Numbered from the stretch's first letter, positions 23,989 to 33,177 are shown. The stretch: DNA of 60,492 nt from JAWODU01 sp046483125 (GCA_046483125.1 JAWODU010000078.1:1-60492), one strand, 5' to 3'. The notes: generated by a model not told the origin, from the letters alone. Made by a program: numbers and translations.

Positions 23989-26900
23989 TTGACCGGACGC
24001 CGATTCCTGCAACTCGTTTCACTGTGTATCGCCGGGGTGCTCGGCGCAACGGCGGCGTTCGCGGACGAAGCCGAAGACCGGTTCAACTTCGCCACCGGTC
24101 TTCTTATTAAAAAGGAATACGAACTGGCGGTTGAAGAATTCCTTTCGCTGTTGAAGAGCCACCCCGACTGCAAACAGGCCGACGCCGCGTATTATCGGAT
24201 GGGAGACGCCCTTGACAAACTGGGGCGCGAGAAGGACGCCGCGGGTGCTTTTCTGAAAATCGTCACGGACTACCCGGAATCCGATAAATTCCCACGGGCC
24301 TCCTACCGGCTGGCACAGATCACGGCCGCCGATGATCATTCCGCGGCCGCCGTGTACTACTCGGCGGTAGTCAAAAAAGAACCTGAGCACTCTCTTGCCG
24401 GATCAGCCGCGTTCTGGAGCGGCGAAGAGTATTTCAAAGCCGAAAACTACACCATGGCGGCTGAAGCTTACCGGACGGTACTCAAGGATTATCCCGACAG
24501 CGAATATGCACAGCACGCTCTCTATTCCCTGGGGTGGACCCTGTACAGGCTTGAACGGTACGGGCCGGCCGCTAAAATATTCTCGGGCTTTCTCGAACGG
24601 TACCCCGAAAGCGACCTTATCCCGGACTGCAAAGTAAAGCTCGCCCAGTGCCTGACTGAGACTGAGGAATATTCCCGGGCTCAGGCCGTATTCGAAGACG
24701 TCCTGGAAGCCGGAGGAGAAATCGGCCACGAGGCCCGTACGGGCCTCGCCTGGTGCCTTTACAGGCGGAACAGGCTCAAGGAATCCGCGGAGATGTTTAC
24801 GCGCGCGGCCCTGAAGCTCGGCAAGAGCGAGAAAGCGGCAACGTGCCTGTTCAACGCGGCCAACGCGCTTATGGAAATGGAGAATTACGCCGAAGCCGTT
24901 CGTAAGTACGAATCCATCGCCGAAAACTGCTCCGGAACCCCGCTGGCCGACGAAGCAGATTACTGGAGAGCCTGCTGTCTTTTGAAACTTGAACGTTTCA
25001 GGGAGGCGGACGCCCTGCTCAAGGGGATTCGGGCGGAAGGCCCGCTGAAAGACAAGAAACCGGAAATACTTTACACTTCGGCCGAAGCAAAGTTTGCCCT
25101 CGAGAATTATAAAGACGCCGCGCGAGGTTACAAAACCGTAGCCGGGAAATTCCCGGATCATCCGCTGGCCGACGAAGCCGCTTACGGCCTTATGCTCGCT
25201 CTCGAAAAATCCGGAAAAATCAAAGCCGCGGAAGCCGCGGGGAGACAATTTTTCACAAGGTTTGCCCGGAGCGAGACGGCGCCTTCCGCACGTTTCGCCC
25301 TGGCGGAATACAGGTTCAGGCTCGGCGCTTACGAAGAATCACTCAAGGATTTCCGGGCTTTCCTTAAGGAATCCAGGGACGCCAATCTTGCCGGCGACGC
25401 CCACTGTAAGATCGGCTGGTGTCTTATGCGTCTGGACCGTCCCGCGGAAGCGTTCGAGCATTTCCTGAAAAGCGTTCGCGATTGTCCCGGGAGCCGTTCG
25501 GCCGCCGAGGCGGCGTACATGGCGGGCCAAGCAGCTGAAGCGGCAGGTCAGACTGAAAAAGCCCGTGAATATTACTCGGACTGCGTCAAAAAATTTCCTT
25601 CCGGGGAATACTCTCTTCGTTCACGGCTGGCAACGGCGCTTCTGGACATTGACGGCGAGCGCTACGCAGAAGGTCTCAAGAAAGTTGATTCTTTTCTGAA
25701 GAACAACCCCGAAAACCCCCTTGTCGATTACGCTTACGTGTACCGCGGAGAGGCGCTTGCCGGGCTTAAGCGCTACAGCGAAGCCCTTGAAGCTTACGCC
25801 GAAGTAAAAAAGAAGCGGACCGAAGCCGCCGTCGACGCGGCTTACGGATCGGCATGGACCCTTCGCAGGATGGGAAAACACGATCCGGCGGCGGAAGCAT
25901 TCTCGGACGTGGCCGGAACCGGGTCACCCAAGGCTGAAAACGCCGCGTTCTGGTACTGCCGCTGTCTGGAAGACGCCGGTAAAACCGGGCGGGCCGCAGG
26001 GGAATACGGATCGTTCCTTTCCCGTTACCCGGAATCCGAACGGTCGGACGAAGCCGCCTACAGGCGGGCGTTGTGCACCTCCCGCGCCGAAAAGCACGAA
26101 GCGGCCCGCGAGATGTACAGGTCCTTCCTGAAAAAGAAACCGGACTCATCCTTCGCGCCGTACGCCGTTTACGACCTGGGGTGGCTGAACATGGAAAAGG
26201 GTAATTCCGAAGAAGCTGAAAAATATTTCACCGCCCTTGTCCGTGATTATCCGGAAAGCGGGCTTATACCCGACGTCAGTTTCCGCCTGGGTGAAATAGA
26301 GTATGAGAAAAAGCATTATGCGAGGGCCGTGTCCTGCTACAGAAAAACGGCCGGCGCCGATGTGCCGTTCGCGGACAAGGTTCTCTACAAACTCGGATGG
26401 GCGTATCGACGCCTGGGCAAGCAAAGTGAAGCGGCGGACACCTTTTCCCGGCTGGCGCGCGAGTTTCCACAGAGCGAATTCCGGGCCGAGGCCCGTTATC
26501 GGGCGGGCAAAGCCTTGCAGACCCTCTCACGTTACGACGAAGCCGTTGCCGAATACCGGAAAGCCGTTTCGAAGGAGTTCGCTCAACGCGCTCTTTTCGG
26601 AATTGCCGAGTGCCGGCGTCTCGCCGGGAAACACAAGGAAGCTCTCACAGCCTACGCGGAGCTGGAGGAAAAGTTTCCGGATGGCGAATTCGTTCTACAG
26701 GCCCATCTCGGGCGGGGCCACAGCTATCGGGTCCTGGGCGCGTTCAAGGACGCCATTGAGGCCTACAAGTCGGTCGTAAAGGCAACAGATACCATAGACG
26801 CGGCCAGGGCGCTTATGGGCATAGGTTATTCGCACTACGCGCAGGACTCGTGGAAAGAGGCCGCTAAAGCGTTCCTCAAAGTGGATATCCTTTACGGATA

Positions 26901-27087
26901 CGATGAAGTTAAACCGGAAGCCCTCCACATGCTCGTGAAGTCGTGGCAAAAGGCGGGCAAAACCGAAAAAGCGGACAAATACCGCTCGGAACTGTTTAAA
27001 CGTTACCCCGAAAGCGAACACGCGGCCCGCGTGAAAGAAGAAGCCGGGAGGGGGGAAGCCGCGAATCACGCCAATCCACGCGAATGA
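23989..27087 (+). CDS. Giant TPR protein, probable periplasmic or outer-membrane partner of the ExbBD system
   Basis: A 1032-residue protein with a signal peptide ('FLQLVSLCIAGVLGATAAFA') followed almost entirely by tetratricopeptide repeats of the outer-membrane (YbgF/BamD-like) kind; 'YPES', 'FPDS/FPQS' and 'AxYRxGxAL' spacing recurs every ~35-37 residues, giving roughly 25 repeats. It starts with TTG after a GAGGGCGAG ribosome-like site. Its stop overlaps an ATG of the exbB frame, so it is the first gene of a four-gene operon (TPR, ExbB, ExbD, vWA-DUF4159). A scaffold role, perhaps linking inner-membrane motor and outer membrane, is inference. Confidence 0.8.
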   Translation: MTGRRFLQLVSLCIAGVLGATAAFADEAEDRFNFATGLLIKKEYELAVEEFLSLLKSHPDCKQADAAYYRMGDALDKLGREKDAAGAFLKIVTDYPESDKFPRASYRLAQITAADDHSAAAVYYSAVVKKEPEHSLAGSAAFWSGEEYFKAENYTMAAEAYRTVLKDYPDSEYAQHALYSLGWTLYRLERYGPAAKIFSGFLERYPESDLIPDCKVKLAQCLTETEEYSRAQAVFEDVLEAGGEIGHEARTGLAWCLYRRNRLKESAEMFTRAALKLGKSEKAATCLFNAANALMEMENYAEAVRKYESIAENCSGTPLADEADYWRACCLLKLERFREADALLKGIRAEGPLKDKKPEILYTSAEAKFALENYKDAARGYKTVAGKFPDHPLADEAAYGLMLALEKSGKIKAAEAAGRQFFTRFARSETAPSARFALAEYRFRLGAYEESLKDFRAFLKESRDANLAGDAHCKIGWCLMRLDRPAEAFEHFLKSVRDCPGSRSAAEAAYMAGQAAEAAGQTEKAREYYSDCVKKFPSGEYSLRSRLATALLDIDGERYAEGLKKVDSFLKNNPENPLVDYAYVYRGEALAGLKRYSEALEAYAEVKKKRTEAAVDAAYGSAWTLRRMGKHDPAAEAFSDVAGTGSPKAENAAFWYCRCLEDAGKTGRAAGEYGSFLSRYPESERSDEAAYRRALCTSRAEKHEAAREMYRSFLKKKPDSSFAPYAVYDLGWLNMEKGNSEEAEKYFTALVRDYPESGLIPDVSFRLGEIEYEKKHYARAVSCYRKTAGADVPFADKVLYKLGWAYRRLGKQSEAADTFSRLAREFPQSEFRAEARYRAGKALQTLSRYDEAVAEYRKAVSKEFAQRALFGIAECRRLAGKHKEALTAYAELEEKFPDGEFVLQAHLGRGHSYRVLGAFKDAIEAYKSVVKATDTIDAARALMGIGYSHYAQDSWKEAAKAFLKVDILYGYDEVKPEALHMLVKSWQKAGKTEKADKYRSELFKRYPESEHAARVKEEAGRGEAANHANPRE

Positions 27088-27098
27088 GGGAGTACAAT

Positions 27099-27815
27099 AT
27101 GAAACGATTTTTTTTCTGCGGCGCGGCGGCGCTTGCTCCCGCGGCCGTCTTCGCGGCGGAAGGCGCCGGCAAAGAAGGACTTATAACCGGCAGTAACCTG
27201 CTGGATACTTTCATGCGCGGCGGCCCCATGATGTGGCCCATACTCCTCTGTTCGGTCATAGCCCTGGCAATGGTATTTGAACGGGCGGTTACCCTGCGCG
27301 CCGGGGCAGTGTTTCCGCGTGATCTGTTGAAACGGGTTGAGGACTCAGTTGCAGGGGACAGAATCGAGGAAGCAAGGAACCTCTGCAGGAAGGATAAATC
27401 CCCGCTGGCCTCGCTGATGTACTCATGCCTCAGCCGGTCCGATGCCCCCGGCTTTGAAATGGAAACCGCCCTGGAGGAGGCCGGCAGTCGCATACTGTAC
27501 GATCTGCGCAGGAACTCCCGGCCGCTGGGGATCATCGGCGACATCGCGCCCCTCCTCGGCCTGATGGGAACCGTAATGGGAATGATCAAGGCTTTTGAAG
27601 TCGTGGCGCGGACAGGCGCGCTAGGCCGGGCTCAGCTTCTCGCCGAAGGAATCGGAGAAGCTTTGCTCACAACAGCGTTCGGTCTTGCCGTGGGAATTCC
27701 GTCCATAATCTTTTATCAATATTTCCGCGGCAAGGCTGACGGTCTCCTGAGAAGCATGGAAGACGCCTGCATCAGGGTTATGGACGATCTCCGTAACCGA
27801 AGGAAGCAAGCGTGA
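27099..27815 (+). CDS. exbB: MotA/TolQ/ExbB proton-channel family protein
   Basis: A 238-residue ExbB-like inner-membrane protein. An N-terminal signal-like helix ('FFFCGAAALAPAAVFAAEG') precedes the three family helices: 'FMRGGPMMWPILLCSVIALAMVFERAV', 'LGIIGDIAPLLGLMGTVMGMIKAFE' and 'LLTTAFGLAVGIPSIIFYQYFRGKAD'. The threonines facing the channel ('GTVMG', 'LLTTAFG') are present. A GAGGGAG site fits the ATG at 27099 rather than the earlier ATG at 27084. It forms the proton channel with the overlapping ExbD and would power a partner protein, here probably the vWA-DUF4159 protein. Confidence 0.9.
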   Translation: MKRFFFCGAAALAPAAVFAAEGAGKEGLITGSNLLDTFMRGGPMMWPILLCSVIALAMVFERAVTLRAGAVFPRDLLKRVEDSVAGDRIEEARNLCRKDKSPLASLMYSCLSRSDAPGFEMETALEEAGSRILYDLRRNSRPLGIIGDIAPLLGLMGTVMGMIKAFEVVARTGALGRAQLLAEGIGEALLTTAFGLAVGIPSIIFYQYFRGKADGLLRSMEDACIRVMDDLRNRRKQA

Positions 27816-28225
27816 AAGCTCTCTGCCAGGAAAAAGAAAGACAGGGTCTCCGCATAGCCCCGCTCATTGATATTGTTTTCCTTCTGATAATTTTTTTCCT
27901 GGCCGCTACCACGTTCTACGAAGAGGAAAAAGACATTACAATCAACCTGGCCGAAGCCGCCCAGGGTTCAGACAGAGCTAGTTCAAACAGGATCATTATT
28001 GTGAACGTCCGCGAGTCGGGCGTCATTGTCGTAAATCAAAGGATAAAGACCGACGATCAATTGACTGAATTTCTGCGGGAAGCCCAAAACAGGAATTCCG
28101 AAGTCGTTGTGGTGGTTCGCTGTGACCGGCGTACTTACCACAAGCATTTCGTGAAAATCCTGGATCTCTGCGAGAAGGTCGGCATATCGGCCGTGGCGGT
28201 GGCAACATTCCAACAAACAGAGTGA
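27812..28225 (+). CDS. exbD: ExbD/TolR family biopolymer transport protein
   Basis: A 137-residue single-helix protein with a short cytoplasmic N-terminus, the helix 'IAPLIDIVFLLIIFFLAATTF' carrying the essential proton-translocating aspartate, and a periplasmic ExbD/TolR domain ('NRIIIVNVRESGVIVVNQRIK', 'VVVRCDRRTYHKHFVKILDLCEKVG'). The GTG start overlaps the exbB stop (GTGA), so the two subunits are translated together. With ExbB it forms the proton-motive-force motor. Confidence 0.9.
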   Translation: MKALCQEKERQGLRIAPLIDIVFLLIIFFLAATTFYEEEKDITINLAEAAQGSDRASSNRIIIVNVRESGVIVVNQRIKTDDQLTEFLREAQNRNSEVVVVVRCDRRTYHKHFVKILDLCEKVGISAVAVATFQQTE

Positions 28226-28243
28226 AAACCTCTTATCCGGAAA

Positions 28244-31200
28244 ATGAAAATGCTCCGATGGATCCTGCTTGCGGCGTGTCTGACGCTGTCCGTTTTGCGG
28301 GCAGACGCCTCGGAAAAGAACTGTGAGTTGATATTACCATCTTCCGGAAGCGTCAACGCGCGCCGCGCCGTGGTCAAGCTCTGGCCGATGACTCCCAGCG
28401 AACGTGTGCATTTGTCGGCCTATCTGCTGGGCCCTCACCGCCTCCCCGCCGGCAGATTCAGCATAGAAACCGTCCGTCCGTGGTTTGTCAGGGACTTCTG
28501 CCTCCTGCATCTGAGCGGATGGCCCGAAGGCGTTTCCGGAAGGGCGGACCTGGTGGTGCACGTACATGTAAAACCACGGGCTTCCGGAAAAGAGCTTCTG
28601 CGCCGGTTCAGAATCGAGAAGGCCCTGTCAATTCAAAGGTCCCGGATGGACGTAGTCCTGATGATCGACGACTCCTACAGCATGCGGCGCAACGATCCGG
28701 AACGCTTTCGCGCGACCGCGGCCGGACTGTTCGCGGAAATCGCGAGGGCATGCGGGGAAGTAAACAGCATTTCAGTAATTTCCTTTGCCAGGACAGCAAG
28801 GCTTCTTCTCGGACCCGCGCCGCCCTCGGATAAAAAGGCCCTGGACGAAGCGCTGAACAACCTGAAAAGCCGGGGTCAGACGGACATGGATCCGGCCGTT
28901 ACCCTTGCCTGCCGTGTATTGGACGAAACGGGCAATACACGAAAAATAGCCTTACTGCTTTCGGACGGGCGGGATGAGCCCGGCCGTTACGAACAGGCTC
29001 ACCGGCTTCTCGCCGCGCGGCGCGTTCCGGTGTACACGGTCGGTCTTTCCGGCGAGGCCGATGTCGAAACACTGCGCCGCATCGCCGCCGACACGGGCGG
29101 GAAGTTCTTTTTCGCTCCAACGGCTGAAGAACTTTCGGTCATTTTCCGCGAAATAGCCTTTTCCATACATCACAGGGTCGGGGTCACCGACTGGAATACT
29201 GCTTCGACGAATCGCGCTGTCCCGATTGACGACTCCATTAGAATGGTTATTTTCGAACTGAAAGACGCCGAAAAGGGAACGAAAATCGTTGTTGAGGACC
29301 CCGAAGGCGGGTCCCGCGCGCTGGTATCGGGCAGGGGCGGCGGGAACAGCGTTGAATTTTTTGCCCCCACGCCGGGGGAATGGATTCTTCACCGTGTCGC
29401 GGGGGCGCGCGGCAGAGTCCGGGTCACTGCCTCCAGCGACCTGGAACTTTTCGCTTATCCCTTCGCCGGGGGCTTACCCGCAGGCGAAGACGTGGAAGCG
29501 GCTTGCCTGCTGATGGCGGACGGCGCCGCGATTGAATCCGCGCGTGTAACCGCCCGCATCGCGGGCGCCGAAGGAACCTTTGCCTCGCGTGTTCTCTACG
29601 ATGACGGAAAGCACGCCGACACGGCGGCGGGAGACGGTATATACGCCGGCAGGCTTTCCGCGGTAAAGGACCCGGGAACTTACGTCTGCGAATTCACCGC
29701 TACAGGTACTACGAAGGCCGGTTTTCCCTTTGAACGCCGGGCATGCGCCCGTCTCGGCGCCGAACCTGCACCGCAAAAGCCTTCGGCCGTTCCGGTGGCC
29801 GATACACGGCCCCCTCCGCCGCGCGAGACTGAAGCTCCGGCGGAAAAACCCCTGCCTCTTCCGCCCGCTCCCGAGAGTCCCCGCGATGCGGGAATACTGT
29901 ACAGGGCCCTGATAATGGGGTTCATCGCCGCGGTACTTATACTGATCATATCATGGCTCACAAAAGCCAGGGCGCATATACCCCCGATGGCCAGATACCT
30001 CACGGCCAGCGCTGCCGCTCATCTTCTGGTCTTCCTGCTGACAATGAACACACTGCTTGAAACCGGAACGGTGAAAGTCGAGGACCTTCCCAGGGGCATT
30101 GCCGTGAAGGTCCGCGCCGTCGAAGATACTCTCGGGTTCAGGATTACGCCGCCCGGAAAGGAAATAGAGATAACCGAAACCGAGACGTCGACCGCGCTGG
30201 ATCGAAAGGTTCCGTCCGAATCTTACGATTCCCGAAAACTCTTCAGGCCCGCCGCGCAAAGCTCCGACGCTTCTGCGCCCGCCTCTGAGGCCGCCGCAAT
30301 CACCGCCTCAATGTCCATGCCGGAATCTGAAAATCCGAAAAAGCCCGCAGAACAGAAACAACTGCGGGACAGCCCTGAATTCAGAAGAAAACAAACCGTC
30401 GAAAAAAACAGGCTCCAGGAAAAGGAAGCGCCTGTGAACGCGGACACTCTCCGCCTGCCGCCGGGCCCGGAGCGGGAAGCCGTGTCTGTTTCACATCTCA
30501 GCGCGGCAAAAACGGGAAACCGCGCGGTGAAGCGGAAGCTTTCACTCGATACCGATCGTCTCCTTGCCGGTTCTTTTCATTCCGCCAGGGCGATCCGGCT
30601 TGTTCCCGACTCATTCAGCGAAAGCTATGACGCGCCTGCTCCCCGCATTGCCGTTCCGGGACCGGCCAAAGGCTCGTCAGAGAAAACAGCCGCTGTCGCA
30701 AGACCCGCCGCCCGCGGACTGAAAGAATCCGGCATGAAAATCGAAAGGCCCGGTGAAATACTGCCGGCCGACAAAGCCGCGCTCTATCTGAAGGGCGAAA
30801 TATCCCCGGCCCCCGTACGAACGGTCAGCCTTCAAGGAGGAAAACGGAACGTTGCCCGAAAGCGTGAAGCTCCGGAAATCAATTCCCTTCTTCAGGCGGT
30901 CAGGCACGCGGCGGAAGATGCCCGAAGTTACGACGCGAAAGAAAAAAATGTCGAGCCGGGAGGAAGGGCCGTACTTCCCGCCACCCCGGAAATGAGCGCC
31001 CCGCAGGCAGGGCCGGGTCTGTCAGCGGCCGCTTACCCTGCCGCTGATGTGCCCGGACTCCAATCGAAAACCGCTCACGGCAAGGCCGCCGTCAAACCGG
31101 ACATTTCCGTTCTCGGCAAGCAGTCTGCCCCTTCGCCGGACAATCCTAACCTGCCGTCGGCCGCGGCAATTGAACAGAAAAGGCAAACAGGTAAATCACG

Positions 31201-32626
31201 GGCGGAAACGGAAAACATGGTTACCGTCGCTGAAGCAAGCGCCGGTTCGCGCGAAGAAAGTGCCGCGGGCGGCGCCCCCGTTTCAAGACCGGCGATCAGT
31301 GCACCGGAAAAAGCGTCACCGGCTTCCGCGCTGGAGGCAAGGCCGCGAAAAACAACTTCCAGAATTGCTTTTTCAATAAAAAAGGAAGGGGCCCGCGCCG
31401 AATCGGCCTCACTTACCATGGGACTCGGCCGGTACGCGGGAGGGGACTGGAGCTGCAGTAAAACGGCAATGATGTATCTATCGTATCAAGTCGAAGAGCG
31501 CACGGGTACGGCCCTTGAAGCTTCCGACAAGGTGGTTGACCTTTCTGAAGCGGCGCGTGCGCGAGTTCCCTTTATTTATATGACCGGTCACAGGGATTTT
31601 GCGTTTACCCCCGCGGAAAGGCGATCTCTGCGCGCCTATCTCAAAGGAGGAGGCCATTTGTGGGCAGATGATTCAACCCACTTCGGCGATGAACGCTTCG
31701 ATACTGCCTTCCGCAGAGAAATCTCCCTCGTTCTTCCCGATCACGCTATCGAGAAGCTCGACGAGGATTTCAAGGGTTTCACTACGGGGTACAATCTTCG
31801 GGAAGGATATATGGGCTACGCCATTCCGCCCGGCGATAAATACAGGCTGGATTATATTGAGGGCATAAGAATCGGCGGCCGGGCAGCCGTCGTTTATACC
31901 AGAAACGATTACGGAGACGGGCTCAACATCGATCCGGACACCCATCCTCTCAAACCTTCCCTGACGGATCTTTCTCCAGCTGAAATGCAGGAAGGCGCTG
32001 TCCGCATGGGCGTGAATCTCGCCCTGTATTTTCTGAGTTCGGCACAAGACACCAAAGCTGAATTCATGCGGGCGGCCGGAGATACCCTCAGGCAGGGCGC
32101 GAAGAGCCCGGATGAAACGCCGCGCGGGAAAACAAACATAATAGACTCGCTTGAAGGCCCCGGCCGATGGGCTTTTGAAGACTGGGGAGACGGCGGAGAG
32201 TTCACAGCGGGCAAAGACGAACTGGGCATCCGGTTCAGGCTCGGAGAACACGGAAAAACCGCTTTCAGTACCGGTCTGGACAAACCTGTCGAAATAATTT
32301 CCGGGGACAGCCTGGCGCTGGACGCCCGGAACCACCTGCCCTGCGGCATGCGTCTTGCCCTGGCGTTCGACGTCGGGGGCACGTACTACGAAAGCCGGCC
32401 CTTCTACCTGAAACCGGGGGCGAACACCGCTTTCTTCGACATGTCGGAAAAAACCTTTAAAACGGAAGAATCCGGCTGGAAATATGAAGTTCCGATACCT
32501 TCCGGCGCCACAATCAAGCGCTTGACGGTATTGATTTATTCCCCTAAACCCGGCAGGGTAACGATGAAGAACCTCAGAGTAATCCGGAAATCCGCGGACC
32601 AGTCTTCGAACATCAGCCCGAATTAG
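28244..32626 (+). CDS. vWA - double TM - long linker - DUF4159 protein, candidate ExbBD-driven transducer
   Basis: A 1460-residue protein. Signal peptide (1-22), a beta-rich region, then a von Willebrand A domain from about 133 with an intact MIDAS 'DDSYS' (D142, S144, S146), 'QTDMD' and 'LSDGRDEPG'. A beta domain with 'DDGKHADTAAGDGIYAG' (about 440-510) resembles choice-of-anchor/Ig-like modules. TM1 is about 555-572, a short positive loop (K574, R576, R584) follows, and TM2 (585-605) contains S589-x3-H593 like TonB and TolA. A Pro/Lys/Glu/Ala-rich, probably disordered stretch (610-1040) leads to DUF4159 (about 1041-1265, 'FIYMTGHRDFAFTPAERRSLRAYLKGGG'-type core) and a C-terminal jelly-roll-like domain. 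Cotranscribed with ExbB and ExbD. Function unknown. Confidence 0.82.
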   Translation: MKMLRWILLAACLTLSVLRADASEKNCELILPSSGSVNARRAVVKLWPMTPSERVHLSAYLLGPHRLPAGRFSIETVRPWFVRDFCLLHLSGWPEGVSGRADLVVHVHVKPRASGKELLRRFRIEKALSIQRSRMDVVLMIDDSYSMRRNDPERFRATAAGLFAEIARACGEVNSISVISFARTARLLLGPAPPSDKKALDEALNNLKSRGQTDMDPAVTLACRVLDETGNTRKIALLLSDGRDEPGRYEQAHRLLAARRVPVYTVGLSGEADVETLRRIAADTGGKFFFAPTAEELSVIFREIAFSIHHRVGVTDWNTASTNRAVPIDDSIRMVIFELKDAEKGTKIVVEDPEGGSRALVSGRGGGNSVEFFAPTPGEWILHRVAGARGRVRVTASSDLELFAYPFAGGLPAGEDVEAACLLMADGAAIESARVTARIAGAEGTFASRVLYDDGKHADTAAGDGIYAGRLSAVKDPGTYVCEFTATGTTKAGFPFERRACARLGAEPAPQKPSAVPVADTRPPPPRETEAPAEKPLPLPPAPESPRDAGILYRALIMGFIAAVLILIISWLTKARAHIPPMARYLTASAAAHLLVFLLTMNTLLETGTVKVEDLPRGIAVKVRAVEDTLGFRITPPGKEIEITETETSTALDRKVPSESYDSRKLFRPAAQSSDASAPASEAAAITASMSMPESENPKKPAEQKQLRDSPEFRRKQTVEKNRLQEKEAPVNADTLRLPPGPEREAVSVSHLSAAKTGNRAVKRKLSLDTDRLLAGSFHSARAIRLVPDSFSESYDAPAPRIAVPGPAKGSSEKTAAVARPAARGLKESGMKIERPGEILPADKAALYLKGEISPAPVRTVSLQGGKRNVARKREAPEINSLLQAVRHAAEDARSYDAKEKNVEPGGRAVLPATPEMSAPQAGPGLSAAAYPAADVPGLQSKTAHGKAAVKPDISVLGKQSAPSPDNPNLPSAAAIEQKRQTGKSRAETENMVTVAEASAGSREESAAGGAPVSRPAISAPEKASPASALEARPRKTTSRIAFSIKKEGARAESASLTMGLGRYAGGDWSCSKTAMMYLSYQVEERTGTALEASDKVVDLSEAARARVPFIYMTGHRDFAFTPAERRSLRAYLKGGGHLWADDSTHFGDERFDTAFRREISLVLPDHAIEKLDEDFKGFTTGYNLREGYMGYAIPPGDKYRLDYIEGIRIGGRAAVVYTRNDYGDGLNIDPDTHPLKPSLTDLSPAEMQEGAVRMGVNLALYFLSSAQDTKAEFMRAAGDTLRQGAKSPDETPRGKTNIIDSLEGPGRWAFEDWGDGGEFTAGKDELGIRFRLGEHGKTAFSTGLDKPVEIISGDSLALDARNHLPCGMRLALAFDVGGTYYESRPFYLKPGANTAFFDMSEKTFKTEESGWKYEVPIPSGATIKRLTVLIYSPKPGRVTMKNLRVIRKSADQSSNISPN

Positions 32627-32757
32627 CCCTATCCCACCGATTGAGCCTGCCTTTTTCTGAGTGCCGGTTTTCGTGCTCTAACCTGGATTATTCGCGAAAC
32701 GCGAACAAACGGGGTAAGCCACGTTTGCAAACAGTGAAAACGGTTTGCATCACGTCA

Positions 32758-32779
32758 CTGGCGCAACCTGTTGCGCCAG
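32758..32779. repeat. Perfect 10-bp inverted repeat
   Basis: 'CTGGCGCAAC' and 'GTTGCGCCAG' separated by two bases. There is no T-run, so it is not a classical terminator by itself. Confidence 0.85.
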
Positions 32780-32781
32780 AG

Positions 32782-32820
32782 TGACCTATTCGTCAACTTG
32801 GAAAGTTGATGAATAGGTCA
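32782..32820. repeat. 18-bp inverted repeat with three-base loop
   Basis: 'TGACCTATTCGTCAACTT' (32782-32799) pairs with 32803-32820 with a single G-U; loop GGA. It follows the preceding palindrome directly. Both may serve as bidirectional hairpins ending the long operon. Confidence 0.85.
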
Positions 32821-32826
32821 GGCTAA

Positions 32827-32847
32827 ATGCCGTTTTTGTCATTTCTG
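32827..32847. repeat. 21-bp direct repeat, copy 1
   Basis: 'ATGCCGTTTTTGTCATTTCTG' occurs identically at 34007-34027. Weaker similarity continues for about 20 bases after each copy ('ACCAGATTCC' against 'TCGAGATTCG'). The two copies frame 1.2 kb of toxin-antitoxin genes and debris. Confidence 0.85.
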
Positions 32848-32925
32848 TGGCCGACGAACCAGATTCCTGCCGGGCTGGAGAGAAAAGTGTTGACCTGTCC
32901 ATAAATATTGTATTATGGTTCCTGT

Positions 32926-33177
32926 ATGAAAACAACACTTGAAATCTCCGATCCTGTCTTCCGCCAGATCAAGGCGCGCGCGGCTTTGAAGGGGGTAACC
33001 ATGAGAGCTTTTTTTATGGATGCCATAAAGGAAAAACTGGCCGCCGATAGCTCGCAGAGGAAGGGCGACTCCGGATGGCGTGCTGTATTCGGGAAAGCTC
33101 CGAAACGTTCCGTGGCTAAGGTTCAGTCCGTTATTGACGAGGAGTTCTCGAAAATAAACGCGGAAGACTGGAAATGA
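32926..33177 (+). CDS. VapB-like antitoxin
   Basis: An 83-residue protein starting 'MKTTLEISDPVFRQIKARAALKG', a ribbon-helix-helix-like N-terminus typical of VapB antitoxins that bind their own promoter, with a C-terminal tail ending 'EDWK' that would contact the toxin. Its stop overlaps the start of the PIN toxin as ATGA. The ATG at 32926 is preferred to an upstream in-frame TTG. Confidence 0.78.
   Translation: MKTTLEISDPVFRQIKARAALKGVTMRAFFMDAIKEKLAADSSQRKGDSGWRAVFGKAPKRSVAKVQSVIDEEFSKINAEDWK

Larger units (their letters stand above)
32627..32925. other. Intergenic region with tandem palindromes after the ExbBD operon
   Basis: No gene is supported. It holds two adjacent strong hairpins and one copy of a 21-bp repeat (each listed), then an AT-rich promoter-like stretch ('TTGACC', 'TATTGTATTATGG') before the first toxin-antitoxin pair. 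Confidence 0.6.

Noticed and set aside
28480..28833. Alternate-frame proteins inside the large vWA gene and many other long antisense frames
   Set aside because: They are shadows of GC-rich coding sequence, with Arg/Pro/Ser-rich composition and no ribosome sites or motifs.
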